Source: an uncultured beta proteobacterium (GTDB lineage: Bacteria; Pseudomonadota; Gammaproteobacteria; Burkholderiales; Burkholderiaceae_C). Taken from it: a stretch of 64,000 nucleotides of DNA. Made by a program: the position numbers and the translations under genes. Below are positions 1 through 8,874 of the stretch, in pieces (within the stretch, counting starts at the first letter, position 1; each line of letters starts with the position of its first letter). The stretch covers positions 23,462 to 87,461 of the forward strand of contig CAIVXG010000082.1 in NCBI GenBank assembly GCA_903909815.1, read 5' to 3'. The notes under the pieces are model-generated. The model worked only from the letters and a program-made list of their open reading frames with translations, was not told where the DNA came from and did no database searches.

Positions 1-751
1 CTTTCGTTTGCAGCGCCTCCGCGGAAATGTCTTCCGCCAGCAGGAGCTTGAGCCAGTCCAGCAGTTCGCTGGTGGAAGGCTTCTTCTTCAGGCCCGGCAG
101 GCCGCGCACATCGAAGAAGGTCTTCATGGCGGCGGCCAGCAACTCGCGCTTGAGGCCGGGGAAATGCACGTCCACGATTTGCTGCATGGTGGTGGCATCG
201 GGGAACTTGATGTAATGGAAAAAGCAGCGCCGCAAAAAGGCGTCGGGCAGTTCCTTTTCGTTGTTGGAGGTGATGAACACCAGGGGGCGGTTCTTGGCCC
301 GAACCCACTCCCGCGTCTCGTAGCAGTAAAACTCCATGCGATCGATCTCGCGCAGCAAGTCGTTGGGAAACTCGATATCGGCCTTGTCGATTTCGTCGAT
401 CAGCAGCGCCACCGGTTCGTCCGCCGTGAAGGCCTGCCACAGCACGCCCTTCATGATGTAGTTGTGGATGTCCTTGACGCGCTCGCCGCCGTCCACATCG
501 GCCAGTTGTGAGTCGCGCAGCCGGCTCACCGCGTCGTATTCGTACAGCCCTTGCTGCGCCTTGGTGGTCGACTTGATGTGCCACTGCAGCAGCGGCATGT
601 TCAGCGCCTGCGCCACCTCCTCGGCCAGCATGGTCTTGCCGGTGCCGGGTTCGCCCTTGACCAGCAACGGGCGCTTGAGCGTGATGGCAGCGTTCACCGC
701 CAGCATCAGGTCCTGGGTGGCGATGTAAGAGGAAGTACCTTGAAATTTCAT
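1..751 (-). CDS. MoxR-family AAA+ ATPase, 3' end cut off by window edge
   Basis: AAA+ ATPase of the MoxR type, which usually acts as a chaperone-like activator of a VWA-domain partner. Reading leftward from the ATG at 749-751 the protein begins MKFQGTSSYI and carries a Walker A (GEPGTGKT, about residues 37-44) and a Walker B (LLIDEIDKAD), followed by a sensor-1-like segment (VFITSNNEKELPDAFLRRC). About 250 codons are visible and the frame is still open at base 1, so the C-terminus lies outside the window. The expected VWA partner would lie further left and is not visible. It is transcribed away from the cytochrome c gene. Family assignment is firm; the substrate is unknown. Confidence 0.9.
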   Translation of the reverse strand, partial: MKFQGTSSYIATQDLMLAVNAAITLKRPLLVKGEPGTGKTMLAEEVAQALNMPLLQWHIKSTTKAQQGLYEYDAVSRLRDSQLADVDGGERVKDIHNYIMKGVLWQAFTADEPVALLIDEIDKADIEFPNDLLREIDRMEFYCYETREWVRAKNRPLVFITSNNEKELPDAFLRRCFFHYIKFPDATTMQQIVDVHFPGLKRELLAAAMKTFFDVRGLPGLKKKPSTSELLDWLKLLLAEDISAEALQTK

Positions 752-839
752 AGCAACACAGACAATCGTTAAAAGGTGAAACCGAGCGGCGATGCCCGTT
801 CCAAAAAAGGCTTGCGCTACGAGCGTGAGGTTCCAATCG

Positions 840-875
840 TTGCCGCAACGGTCAAATGGCGCCGATATAATCGGC
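840..875 (+). promoter_or_regulatory. candidate promoter of the diheme cytochrome gene
   Basis: A perfect -10 hexamer TATAAT lies at 866-871, about 45 nt before the cytochrome c start. A TTGCCG at 840-845 could be a -35 but the 20-nt spacer is longer than normal. The -10 sits inside a short inverted repeat, GCCGAT-ATA-ATCGGC at 861-875, which might be an operator. Inferred from sequence only. Confidence 0.4.
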
Positions 876-915
876 CCTTGTTTTTTCTTCAATCAACGAC
901 GATTGTGCGCGCAAA

Positions 916-1581
916 ATGAAGCTTTTCCTGACTACCCTGGCGGCGATCATTGTCGCTTCCGTGACCACCCTGGCGACTGCACAAGAGATCAAAGGCAACG
1001 TCATCACAGGCGAGAAAAAGGTCGCCTTGTGCCTTGGCTGCCACGGCATCCTGGGTTTTCACACCGGATTCCCTGAAGTCTATCGGGTGCCCAAGATTTC
1101 CGGACAGGGTGCCAAGTACATCGTGTCAGCACTCACGGCCTACAAGAAGGGCGAGCGCAAGAACCCGTCCATGCGTGCCGTGGCCGAAACTCTGAGCGAT
1201 CAAGACATCGCCGATGTGGCAGCTTATTTCAGCGCGCAAGGCGTGGTTGACGGCGCCACCATCCCGGCTACGCCCACCAAAGAGCCCAAGGCTGCAGTTG
1301 CTGCCTTGCTGACCAAGGCCGGCTGCGTCTCCTGTCATGGCAGCAACTTTTCCAAGCCCATTGATCCAACCTATCCGAAGATTGCAGGTCAATATTCCGA
1401 CTACCTCTATTTCGCTCTGATGTCCTACAAGACCGAGGGCAAGCCGATGATCGGACGCTCCAACCCCATCATGGGCGCCATGGCCAAGCAATTCTCCGAC
1501 GAAGAGCTGCATTTGCTGGCCGACTACGTGAGTTCGCTGGACAGCGAGCTGAAATCGATCCAGCAGCCGCGCTTGCGTTAA
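916..1581 (+). CDS. diheme cytochrome c, c4-like, periplasmic
   Basis: Exported electron carrier of 221 residues. It has an N-terminal signal peptide (MKLFLTTLAAIIVASVTTLATAQ, likely cut after AQ near residue 23) and two heme-binding CxxCH motifs, CLGCH at 39-43 and CVSCH at 137-141, one in each half of an internally duplicated fold. Met residues in the NPSMRA and MGAMAKQF segments are candidate axial ligands. Size and layout match the cytochrome c4/c553 family, which passes electrons to terminal oxidases or other periplasmic acceptors. It stands alone, with no oxidase gene beside it, so its partner is unknown. The upstream Shine-Dalgarno is weak. Confidence 0.88.
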   Translation: MKLFLTTLAAIIVASVTTLATAQEIKGNVITGEKKVALCLGCHGILGFHTGFPEVYRVPKISGQGAKYIVSALTAYKKGERKNPSMRAVAETLSDQDIADVAAYFSAQGVVDGATIPATPTKEPKAAVAALLTKAGCVSCHGSNFSKPIDPTYPKIAGQYSDYLYFALMSYKTEGKPMIGRSNPIMGAMAKQFSDEELHLLADYVSSLDSELKSIQQPRLR

Positions 1582-1594
1582 GGCAGCAAGAAGC

Positions 1595-1740
1595 CGTCAT
1601 TGCGAGCTACCTGTTTCGGGTGGCCGAAACTGCATATGGCGCATGAACCCCGGATTCGTCATTGCGAGCCAAGCGCGGCAATCCAGGTATTTTCGTGGTG
1701 CGCCGAGATGGATCGCCACGGCCTGCGGCCTCGCAATCAC
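1595..1740. repeat. dispersed GTCATTGCGAG palindromic repeat, copy 1 plus a half-copy
   Basis: The unit at 1658-1740 begins GTCATTGCGAG, contains GCGGCAATCCA, and ends in the reverse-complement-like TCGCAATCAC. A half-unit (GTCATTGCGAG) stands at 1595-1605. The same arms recur at 11931-12012, 51811-51924 and 54030-54112. It fills the gap between the cytochrome gene and the convergent methyltransferase, where I see nothing else. Confidence 0.8.
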
Positions 1741-1780
1741 GGGGAACGAGGTATTCCTGTAATGCCGTGTGGCTCTTTGG

Positions 1781-2656
1781 TCAGGCCGCTTCAGGTAGTT
1801 TGAAGCGGGTTTGTAGCAGGTCCTCCAACCCGAATTGCTGCAGCACCGCCAGCAACCGCGGCGCTGCGCTGGCCTTGGGTCGACCGGTGTGGCGGGCGAT
1901 GATGAGTTCGTTTTTCATGCTGTGCTCCCAGCCCACAAGCTCGGTCACCGTGACCTGGTAGCCCCAGGCTTCCAGGTAAAGGCAGCGCAGCACATTGGTG
2001 ATCTGGCTGCCCAGTTCGCGCGTGTGCAGTGGATGGCGCCACAGTTCGGCCAGCGGCGTACGCGTCAGCTGCAGCGCCTTGTGCTGGCTTAAATGCCGCG
2101 CCACCTCGGCCTGGCAGCAGGGCACCAGCACCATGAAACGCGCCTGTTTTTGCAGTCCGAACGCGATCGCGTCGTCGGTCGCGGTATCGCAGGCGTGCAA
2201 GGCGGTGACGATGTCGATTCTTTCCGGCAGTTGATCCGACAGCGCCGACAGCGCCACGCTCAGATTCAGGAACTGCATGCGCGCAAAGCCCAGACGTGCC
2301 GCCAGTTCACGCGACTTTTCCACCAGTTCGCTGCGGGTCTCGACGCCGAAAATTTGACCCTTGCTTAAGCGTTTGAAATACAGGTCGTAGAGGATGAACC
2401 CCAGATAGGACTTGCCCGCACCGTGGTCGGCCAGCGTGATGCCAGCCTCCGAGTCCGGAATTTCAAGCAGCAGCTTTTCGATGAACTGATATAAGTGGTA
2501 AACCTGCTTGAGCTTGCGCCGCGAGTCCTGATTGAGCTTGCCATCGCGCGTCAGGATATGCAGTTCCTTGAGCAGTTCCACCGACTGTTCGGGTCGGATT
2601 TCCGGAGCGATTGCGCTCGCCGTGGTCGCGACTTGGGCGTGAGATTTCTTCTTCAT
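1781..2656 (-). CDS. SAM-dependent methyltransferase, Methyltransf_32/METTL25-like
   Basis: Putative methyltransferase of 291 residues. The central Rossmann part has a motif-I-like segment (ITLADHGAGKSYLGF, about residues 72-86), an acidic motif II (IFGVETRSELVEKS) and a later motif (DIVTALHACDTATD). The HACD and PCC features (FMVLVPCCQAE) match the METTL25/RRNAD1-like family, whose bacterial members have unknown substrates. The ATG overlaps the stop of the upstream DUF1415 gene in a TAATG arrangement, so it is the last gene of the aroB-dgt-DUF1415 operon. An alanine-rich N-terminal tail precedes the domain. Substrate not predictable from sequence. Confidence 0.8.
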   Translation of the reverse strand: MKKKSHAQVATTASAIAPEIRPEQSVELLKELHILTRDGKLNQDSRRKLKQVYHLYQFIEKLLLEIPDSEAGITLADHGAGKSYLGFILYDLYFKRLSKGQIFGVETRSELVEKSRELAARLGFARMQFLNLSVALSALSDQLPERIDIVTALHACDTATDDAIAFGLQKQARFMVLVPCCQAEVARHLSQHKALQLTRTPLAELWRHPLHTRELGSQITNVLRCLYLEAWGYQVTVTELVGWEHSMKNELIIARHTGRPKASAAPRLLAVLQQFGLEDLLQTRFKLPEAA

Positions 2657-3234
2657 TAACTGCCTTCGGGTTTCGGTGTCGCATCAGTTGCGCCCACGTT
2701 CAGCTCGGTCCAGCCGGCTACACCCAACCGTTCCATGGTCGCCATGTTGACTTCGAAGATCGATTCGGCATTCGGGAACGCCATCACGGCACGGTCGATG
2801 CTCTCTTCGCGCAGCAGATGCAGCGTCGGATAGGGCGAGCGATTCGTGAAATTGGTGACGTCGTCGACCTCGGTTCCGGCAAACTGGTAACGCGGATGCA
2901 GACTGGCGATCTGCAGCACGCCGTCCAGACCCAAGCGCGCCAGGGCCTTGTCGGCCTGACCCAGGAAATCGTTGAAGTCCAAAAAATCTTCCAGGCAAAA
3001 GGGTGCGATCAGCAACGTGGTGTCGCGCGTCGCCCCATCACTCGCCGCCAGCGCCTTCAATTCCGTGAGCAAGTCGGTCAGCAACTCATCGGCGTAGCGC
3101 GCATCGCTCACCGCGTAGTGCACCTGAGCTTTGACGTGCACCGACTTGGCAAAGGGGCACAGGTTCAATCCGATCACGGCGCGCTCCAGCCATTGCCGGG
3201 TATCGGCGCAAACGGTGTCGTGGGAAGGTTCCAT
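2656..3234 (-). CDS. DUF1415 family protein
   Basis: Conserved protein of 192 residues and unknown function. It has the family hallmarks: an early ..GLNLCPFAKSV.. segment (about residues 21-31), the central ..LEDFLDFNDFL.. stretch, and ..NRSPYPTLHLLREESIDRA.. near residues 130-150. No signal peptide or membrane segment is seen, so it is probably cytoplasmic. Its start lies 4 nt after the dgt stop and its stop overlaps the methyltransferase start, so it is translationally coupled within the aroB operon. The conserved Cys in LCPFAK could bind metal or act in redox chemistry, but that is speculative. Confidence 0.85.
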   Translation of the reverse strand: MEPSHDTVCADTRQWLERAVIGLNLCPFAKSVHVKAQVHYAVSDARYADELLTDLLTELKALAASDGATRDTTLLIAPFCLEDFLDFNDFLGQADKALARLGLDGVLQIASLHPRYQFAGTEVDDVTNFTNRSPYPTLHLLREESIDRAVMAFPNAESIFEVNMATMERLGVAGWTELNVGATDATPKPEGS

Positions 3235-3238
3235 ATCG

Positions 3239-4438
3239 CTAGACCTGCGCCACTGACGTGGATGTTCCGATCAGGCGCTCGTGTTCATGCGTGGCATAGC
3301 GATCCGTCATGCCCGCGATGTAATCGGACACGACCCGCGCTCGGCCGATCGTATCCGTGGCCTGAAGCGCCTGAACCCGCGCCGCGAAACCGGCCTGCAG
3401 GGTCTGCGGATCATGCAGGAACAAGGCAAAGAGATCGCGTACCCGCTGCTTGGCCTGGCCCGTGGTCTGCACCACCTGCGGATGCCGGTAAAGATTCTGG
3501 TGCAAGAAGCGTTTCAGTAGGCTGGACTGACGCCGCATGTCGGCGCCAAAGCACAGCAGCGGGCCGGCTTGGCGTGCTTGCGTTGCGTTGCTGGGCGCAG
3601 CCTGCGCCAACGCGTCCTGGGTCGCGGCGATGACGTCGTACACCTGCGCGCTGAGCATGCGCCGGATGGTGTCGTAAAGCAGGCGTCGGCTCTGCGCGGC
3701 GTCTCCAAGCTTGGAGTGTTGCGCCAGCGCCTGTCGGCGAAACGTTTCAAACAACTCCACCTCGCACAACTGCTCCAGCGTGATCAGCCCCGATCGCACG
3801 CCGTCGTCGATGTCGTGCGCGTTGTAGGCGATCTCGTCGGCCAGGTTGCACAACTGCGCTTCCAGACTCGGCTGCAGGCGCACGGCATCCGGCGTCGCCG
3901 AAGGCAAAAAACGCCGCGCCACGCCGCCGGGCTCGTTCGCCTCCAGGACCAGCGCGTTAGCCACGGAACAATGTTTGAGAATACCCTCGCGCGTCTCGAA
4001 CGTGAGGTTCAACCCGTTGAAATCGGGGTAGCGCTCCTCCAGTTCGTCCACCACACGCAGGCTTTGCAGGTTGTGCTCGAAACCGCCATATTCGGCCATG
4101 CAGTCGTTGAGCGCGTCCTGCCCGGCGTGCCCAAAGGGCGTGTGCCCCAAATCGTGGGCCAGGGCAATCGCCTCCACCAGATCTTCGTTCAATCCCAGCG
4201 TGCGTGCCACCGAGCGCCCGAGTTGCGCCACCTCCAGCGAGTGCGTCAAGCGGGTGCGAAACAGATCGCCTTCGTGGTTCAGGAACACCTGGGTCTTGTA
4301 CACCAGGCGCCGAAAGGCGCTGGAGTGCACGATGCGGTCACGGTCGCGCTGGTAGTCGGTGCGCGTGGGCGCGGCAACTTCTGCAAAGCGCCGACCGCGC
4401 GACAGTGCCGGGTCGCAAGCGTAGCGCGCCAGTGTCAT
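3239..4438 (-). CDS. dgt: deoxyguanosinetriphosphate triphosphohydrolase
   Basis: HD-domain dNTPase of 399 residues that hydrolyses dGTP (and often other dNTPs) to the nucleoside and tripolyphosphate, helping to set dNTP pools. The HD metal motif is clear: H66 in RLTHSLEVA and H95-D96 in ALAHDLGHTPFGHAG, with the downstream NLADEIAYNAHDIDDG segment typical of the family. Length fits the shorter dGTPase-like class common in betaproteobacteria. It starts 10 nt downstream of aroB, an arrangement common in this group, and is followed after 4 nt by the DUF1415 gene. Confidence 0.93.
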   Translation of the reverse strand: MTLARYACDPALSRGRRFAEVAAPTRTDYQRDRDRIVHSSAFRRLVYKTQVFLNHEGDLFRTRLTHSLEVAQLGRSVARTLGLNEDLVEAIALAHDLGHTPFGHAGQDALNDCMAEYGGFEHNLQSLRVVDELEERYPDFNGLNLTFETREGILKHCSVANALVLEANEPGGVARRFLPSATPDAVRLQPSLEAQLCNLADEIAYNAHDIDDGVRSGLITLEQLCEVELFETFRRQALAQHSKLGDAAQSRRLLYDTIRRMLSAQVYDVIAATQDALAQAAPSNATQARQAGPLLCFGADMRRQSSLLKRFLHQNLYRHPQVVQTTGQAKQRVRDLFALFLHDPQTLQAGFAARVQALQATDTIGRARVVSDYIAGMTDRYATHEHERLIGTSTSVAQV

Positions 4439-4448
4439 GGCGCAAGCC

Positions 4449-5558
4449 TTAGGCGCAACACGCGTCGATCACTTCGCGCACCAGTGCATCGGGCGCGGCG
4501 CGCACCAGCGCGCGTCCGGGGCCGTCGAGCAGCACGAAGCGGATCTCTCCGCCCTCTGACTTCTTGTCGATGCGCATCAGCTCCAGATAGCGAGCGGCGT
4601 TGTCCGTGGCATCGAGCATCGGTGCTCGCACCGGCAGGCCGGCGGCAGCGATGAGCGCGGTGAGACGCTGCACGAAAGCCCCATCCACACCGCCCAGACG
4701 CTGCGATAAATGAACCGCCATCACCATGCCGCAGCCCACGGCCTCGCCGTGCAGCCACGCGCCGTAGCCCAGACCGGCCTCGATCGCGTGGCCGAAGGTG
4801 TGGCCAAAATTGAGAATGGCGCGCAGCCCGGTTTCGCGTTCGTCCTGACCCACAACCCAGGCCTTGATTTCGCAACTGCGCTTGACCGCATGCGCCAGCG
4901 CCTGTGGCTCGCGTGCCTGCAGTTCGCTCAGGTTGGACTCAATCCAGTCCAGAAACGCCATGTCGGCGATGGGCCCGTATTTGATGACTTCGCCCAGACC
5001 TGCGCTGAGCTCGCGCGCGGGCAGGGTCTTCAAGGTGTCCAGGTCGCAGACCACGCGCTCGGGCTGGTAGAACGCACCTATCATGTTCTTTCCCAGCGGA
5101 TGGTTGATGGCGGTCTTGCCACCCACCGAAGAATCCACCTGCGCCAACAACGTGGTGGGCACCTGCACAAAGGGCACGCCGCGCATATAACTGGCGGCGG
5201 CAAAGCCCGTCATGTCGCCCACGACGCCGCCGCCGAGCGCAAACAACACCGTCTTGCGGTCGCAGCCGTGGCCCAGCAGGGCATCAAAGATCAGATTCAG
5301 CGTTTGCCAGTTCTTGTAGCCTTCGCCATCGGGCAGGACCACGGTGTGGACGCAGGCGTACTGGCTTGCCAGCGCCTCCTGCAGCCGCTTGGCATACAGC
5401 GGCGCCACCGTGCTGTTGGTGACGATCAGCGCCGCATGGGCTCGTGGCAAGCTGGACCAAGCGTCGGCATGGTCCAGCAGCCCGGCGCCAATGGTAATGT
5501 CGTAGCTGCGCTCGGCCAGTTCAATGTGCACGGATTCAGAAACAGTCGGGGCGGTCAT
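4449..5558 (-). CDS. aroB: 3-dehydroquinate synthase
   Basis: Second enzyme of the shikimate pathway (369 residues), converting DAHP to 3-dehydroquinate with NAD+ and a divalent metal. Diagnostic segments are [10 protein letters not shown] near residue 75, the nucleotide-binding [13 protein letters not shown], and [20 protein letters not shown]; the metal ligands include the Glu in GLGEVIKYG and His in [10 protein letters not shown] and LHGEAV. Length is normal. It is the first gene visible of the aroB-dgt-DUF1415-methyltransferase operon. The usual upstream partner aroK is absent: 200 bp of apparently non-coding sequence precede the gene here. Confidence 0.96.
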   Translation of the reverse strand: MTAPTVSESVHIELAERSYDITIGAGLLDHADAWSSLPRAHAALIVTNSTVAPLYAKRLQEALASQYACVHTVVLPDGEGYKNWQTLNLIFDALLGHGCDRKTVLFALGGGVVGDMTGFAAASYMRGVPFVQVPTTLLAQVDSSVGGKTAINHPLGKNMIGAFYQPERVVCDLDTLKTLPARELSAGLGEVIKYGPIADMAFLDWIESNLSELQAREPQALAHAVKRSCEIKAWVVGQDERETGLRAILNFGHTFGHAIEAGLGYGAWLHGEAVGCGMVMAVHLSQRLGGVDGAFVQRLTALIAAAGLPVRAPMLDATDNAARYLELMRIDKKSEGGEIRFVLLDGPGRALVRAAPDALVREVIDACCA

Positions 5559-5758
5559 TGGAAGGATTTTTGGACAGTGGCGCGCAGATTTGGCACGCTT
5601 TCATTGTGCCAGAACCGTTCGCTGAGGCGCCACTCGGAACCCGCGCCCGAGAACACCGGAAGAAACCCCCACTCCAGCGTGTGATTTCATTGCGCCATGT
5701 CAAATTTTGCTCGTGATGCAGCGATACATTTGCTTTTCGTTATGTCGCTAGAGGCCCC

Positions 5759-6208
5759 GTGAACCCGTCAGCCCCTACCTATCAACTCATCGACGGGGGC
5801 CCAGCCATGACCAGCGAAAATTTTGACGTCGCGACTGCCTTGCGTTTTGCGGACGGGAACATTGCGGGTGTGCTCTCTTTTCGCGCCATGCTGAACCGCT
5901 CTTCGACGCACGGCGCAGACCCGGCGGCCGAGATCCTGAAAGTCATCAGCGAAGCTGTGCTCACGGTTCATGACTCTTCAGCCGACACCGCGCGCCGAAG
6001 CGCTGCCGTGAAACTGCTGGAACTGGTGGCCAAATCGCTGGAACTGCAGGCCATGAGTGGCAGCCACATGGCGTGGCTTGACGCCCTGCAACGCGAGGCG
6101 GAGAGATGCCGACAGGTCGTGCTTCGACTGGAGCACCGAAGAATGCAACATCAGGCCAAAGAGGCTGCCCGGTTTCAATCCTTCCTGGCGGTTGTCTCGG
6201 GTTTTTGA
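5759..6208 (+). CDS. hypothetical protein, no recognised domain
   Basis: I do not recognise this protein. With the GTG at 5759 it is 149 residues; an internal ATG at 5807 preceded by a G-rich stretch would give 133 residues beginning MTSENFDVAT and is at least as likely. The predicted product is mostly helical and alanine-rich, with charged helices in the C-terminal half (LQREAERCRQVVLRLEHRRMQHQ) that could form a short coiled coil. There is no signal peptide or membrane segment. It sits alone between aroB (divergent) and the AraC gene (convergent). Confidence 0.55.
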   Translation: MNPSAPTYQLIDGGPAMTSENFDVATALRFADGNIAGVLSFRAMLNRSSTHGADPAAEILKVISEAVLTVHDSSADTARRSAAVKLLELVAKSLELQAMSGSHMAWLDALQREAERCRQVVLRLEHRRMQHQAKEAARFQSFLAVVSGF

Positions 6209-6241
6209 AGCAAGCATCACCATCCGTGATCCAGCGGCCGG

Positions 6242-7162
6242 TCAACCCGGATCCTGGGCGCCACCGCGCTGACGCCGGAAAGTGGCCGGGGCGACGCCGG
6301 TGCGCTTCTTGAAAAATCGACAGAAGTAGGCCGGGTCAGCAAAGCCCAGTTCATAGGCCAGTTGGGAGACGGGTGCAGCGATGTAGAACAACTTGCGCCG
6401 GGCCTCCAGCAGCAGGCGGTCCTGCACCAGATCGAACGCCGACTTGCCTGTCAGCGCCTGGCACAGGCGGTTGAGCCGGTTTTCCGTCAGGTTCAATGCT
6501 TGCGCATAGCGCGGCACCGGCCAGTGCTGGGTGAAGTGCGCCTCCACCAGGACCCGAAAGCGCGCCAGCATGTCTGAGCGCCCACGCGCCGGGCCGCTCA
6601 ATGGCACCACGGCGACACTACGCGCGACCAGCAGCAGCACACAGCGCACGAGCCAGTCGAACATCTGGCTGCGCCCCAAGCCGGTGCCGCGAAACTCGCC
6701 GAGGATCTGCTCCAGCAACGACGCCAGGCGACGAGCCACGTCGGCACTCGGGCGTAGGTCCAAGGGCTGTGTTTGGGAGAACAGCGGTTCGAACAGCGCA
6801 CTCTGGACCGCGTCTCCCGATGTCAGCAGCGACTCCGCCACGGTCAGCACATAACCCTGGGTTCCAGGTGAGAACTGAAACGAATGAACGACCCCCGGCG
6901 GAATCACCAGCGCTGCCGTAGCCTCCAGGTCGAAGCAGGCATCGTCCAGTCGCACCTGGGCGCCCCCGCCGAACACGCACAGCAGTTGGAGCAGGTCGCG
7001 GTGCGCGTGCGAGGCGATCTCCCAGCCATAGCGCTGGCTGCGCGTGGCGATAAGTTCAATGTGCACGAACTCCAGTTGGCTGTTGGCACCGGGCGCGGTA
7101 TCGTGCTCGCCATAAAGCGAAAAAATGGGCACATCGGACGCGCGTTTGACGGAGTTAGGCAT
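6242..7162 (-). CDS. AraC-family transcriptional regulator, PobR-like
   Basis: Regulator of 306 residues. The N-terminal half is a cupin-like sensing domain whose opening (VPIFSLYGE..., then GWEIASHAHRDLLQLL) resembles PobR/HpaA-type regulators that sense hydroxybenzoates or other aromatic acids. The C-terminal ~100 residues are an AraC DNA-binding domain with two helix-turn-helix units (YAQALNLTENRLNRLCQALTG and VSQLAYELGFADPAYFCRFFKKRTG). It is divergent from the P450-ferredoxin-reductase genes across a 167-bp spacer and is therefore the likely regulator of that operon. The inducing ligand is unknown. Confidence 0.88.
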   Translation of the reverse strand: MPNSVKRASDVPIFSLYGEHDTAPGANSQLEFVHIELIATRSQRYGWEIASHAHRDLLQLLCVFGGGAQVRLDDACFDLEATAALVIPPGVVHSFQFSPGTQGYVLTVAESLLTSGDAVQSALFEPLFSQTQPLDLRPSADVARRLASLLEQILGEFRGTGLGRSQMFDWLVRCVLLLVARSVAVVPLSGPARGRSDMLARFRVLVEAHFTQHWPVPRYAQALNLTENRLNRLCQALTGKSAFDLVQDRLLLEARRKLFYIAAPVSQLAYELGFADPAYFCRFFKKRTGVAPATFRRQRGGAQDPG

Positions 7163-7236
7163 GTGAATTGTGGTGGCAATCTAAGTAGATTCCCTTGATA
7201 AATGGGAATTTTCCATCATAAAAGTGCAAGTTTTTC

Positions 7237-7262
7237 ATTTCATTGTCCATATCGAATGAAAT
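7237..7262. promoter_or_regulatory. inverted repeat in the AraC/P450 divergent spacer
   Basis: Perfect 8-bp arms ATTTCATT (7237-7244) and AATGAAAT (7255-7262) separated by 10 nt, in the AT-rich stretch between the divergent genes. Size and position suit an operator for the adjacent AraC protein, although AraC sites are often direct repeats. Inference only. Confidence 0.35.
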
Positions 7263-7329
7263 CGCCAGCGGCTAAGCTTCGCGCTTGCCGCAGCGCTGCC
7301 ATGGGCGCGCACCACCACCGGAGATTGCC

Positions 7330-8511
7330 ATGTTTCAATTTGACCCTTACGCGCCCTCAGTCGACGCCGATCCGTTCCCGTTTTACAAAACGCTGCGCGA
7401 CCAGCACCCCTGCTTTTGGAGCTCACAGGCCGACATGTGGATCCTGTCGCGCTATGCCGACATCGTCACGGCCGGGCAGAACGCGCTCACCTATTCCTCC
7501 GCCAGTGGCAACCTCATGACCGAATTGCCAGGGCGCGCGGGCGCCACCCTGGGCACCACCGATGCGCCGCGTCACGATCGTCTGCGCGGCCTCATCCAGC
7601 ACGCCTTCATGAAGCGCAACCTGGAGTCCCTGAGCGAGCCCATCCGCGACATCGCACGCGATTTGGCGCTGTCGCTGCGCGAGCGCGACCAGTTCGATTT
7701 CGTGTCCGAGTTCTCGTCCAAGTTCACGGTGCGCGTGCTCATCGCCGCCCTGGGTCTGCCCAGCGGAGCTGAAGCCACGGTGGATGAAACCACCGTGCGC
7801 AACAACGCCGTGATGATGGTGCAGTCAGACCCGCTCACACGTACCAAGGGACCCGAGCATCTGGCTGCCTATGCCTGGATGCAGGACTACGCTGCGGGCG
7901 TGATCGCGCAGCGCCGCGCCCAGCCACGCAACGATTTGATTTCGCACTTCAGCACGGCCGAAATCGATGGCGACAAGCTCGACGAGCGCGAAGTGCTACT
8001 CACCACCACCACGCTGATCATGGCCGGCATCGAGTCGCTGGGTGGTTTCATGGCGATGTTTGCGCTGAACATGGCGGACCAGGTCGACGCGCGCCGTGCC
8101 TGCGTGGCCAATCCTGCGCTGCTGCCCGACGCGGTGGAGGAATCTCTGCGCTTCAACACCTCGGCCCAGCGCTTTCGCCGTCGTTTGATGCACGACGTGG
8201 AACTGCACGGCCAGACCATGAAGACGGGCGACTTCGTCTGCCTTGCCTACGGCAGCGGCAATCGCGACGAGCGCCAGTACCCCAACCCGGATGTCTACGA
8301 CCTTGCGCGCAAGCCGCGCGGCCACCTGGGCTTTGGCGGCGGTGTGCACGCCTGCCTGGGCACGGCCATCGCCCGTCTGTCGGTGAAGATCGCCTTCGAC
8401 GAATTCCACAAGGCCATCCCCGAATACCAACGGGTGCATCAGCAGCTGTCTTGGATGCCGTCCTCCACCTTTCGCAGCCCGCTGCGCCTGGACCTGGCGC
8501 GTGGCCGATAA
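7330..8511 (+). CDS. bacterial class I cytochrome P450
   Basis: Soluble heme monooxygenase of 393 residues. The ATG at 7330 is chosen because GGAG at 7320-7323 gives proper spacing; the in-frame upstream ATG at 7285 lacks such a site. The ExxR motif is E271-R274, and the heme loop FGGGVHACLG spans 335-344 with the proximal thiolate at C342. The I-helix oxygen-activation site reads A-G-I-E-S at 232-236, so the usual acid-threonine pair is Glu-Ser. The next two genes supply a ferredoxin and its reductase, giving a complete three-component electron chain. With the PobR-like regulator next door the substrate may be an aromatic acid, but this is inference. Confidence 0.93.
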   Translation: MFQFDPYAPSVDADPFPFYKTLRDQHPCFWSSQADMWILSRYADIVTAGQNALTYSSASGNLMTELPGRAGATLGTTDAPRHDRLRGLIQHAFMKRNLESLSEPIRDIARDLALSLRERDQFDFVSEFSSKFTVRVLIAALGLPSGAEATVDETTVRNNAVMMVQSDPLTRTKGPEHLAAYAWMQDYAAGVIAQRRAQPRNDLISHFSTAEIDGDKLDEREVLLTTTTLIMAGIESLGGFMAMFALNMADQVDARRACVANPALLPDAVEESLRFNTSAQRFRRRLMHDVELHGQTMKTGDFVCLAYGSGNRDERQYPNPDVYDLARKPRGHLGFGGGVHACLGTAIARLSVKIAFDEFHKAIPEYQRVHQQLSWMPSSTFRSPLRLDLARGR

Positions 8512-8550
8512 TTTGCGGCCCTGACCTCCACTGAATTAGGAATACTGACC

Positions 8551-8874
8551 ATGCCCAACATCACTTTCATCGAACCCAGCGGCGACGAGCGCGTCGTGGA
8601 TGTTCCCCTGGGCTGGAGCCTGATGCAGGCGGCCACAAGCAAGGGCGTTGAAGGCATCGACGCCGAATGCGGCGGCTCCTGCGCCTGCGCCACCTGCCAC
8701 TGCTACCTCGAAGGCGAACTGGCAGCGTTGGTGCCGGCCCCGGCACAGGGCGAAATCTCCATGCTCGACAGCGTCTCTGCCGAACGCCGCCCCAACAGCC
8801 GTCTGTCGTGTCAGATCAAGATGACACCGGGGCTCGCAGGCTTGGTGGTGCGCCTGCCCGAAACACAAACGTGA
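8551..8874 (+). CDS. [2Fe-2S] ferredoxin, putidaredoxin/adrenodoxin type
   Basis: Electron carrier of 107 residues that should shuttle electrons from the following reductase to the P450. Cluster ligands follow the C-x5-C-x2-C...C pattern of vertebrate-type ferredoxins: C40, C46, C49 and C87; extra cysteines at 44 and 51 are not expected ligands. The start is the ATG at 8551, 39 nt after the P450 stop. Its stop overlaps a GTG start for the reductase (GTGA at 8871-8874), pointing to translational coupling. Confidence 0.95.
   Translation: MPNITFIEPSGDERVVDVPLGWSLMQAATSKGVEGIDAECGGSCACATCHCYLEGELAALVPAPAQGEISMLDSVSAERRPNSRLSCQIKMTPGLAGLVVRLPETQT

Noticed and set aside
2611..3633. 340-residue plus-strand frame
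   Set aside because: It runs opposite the DUF1415 and dgt genes and its sequence is low-complexity His/Arg/Gln-rich, typical of antisense frames in GC-rich DNA.
7285..7330. Upstream ATG for the P450
   Set aside because: No ribosome site and Cys/Arg/Pro-rich leader; the ATG at 7330 has GGAG at correct spacing and begins at the family's usual N-terminus.
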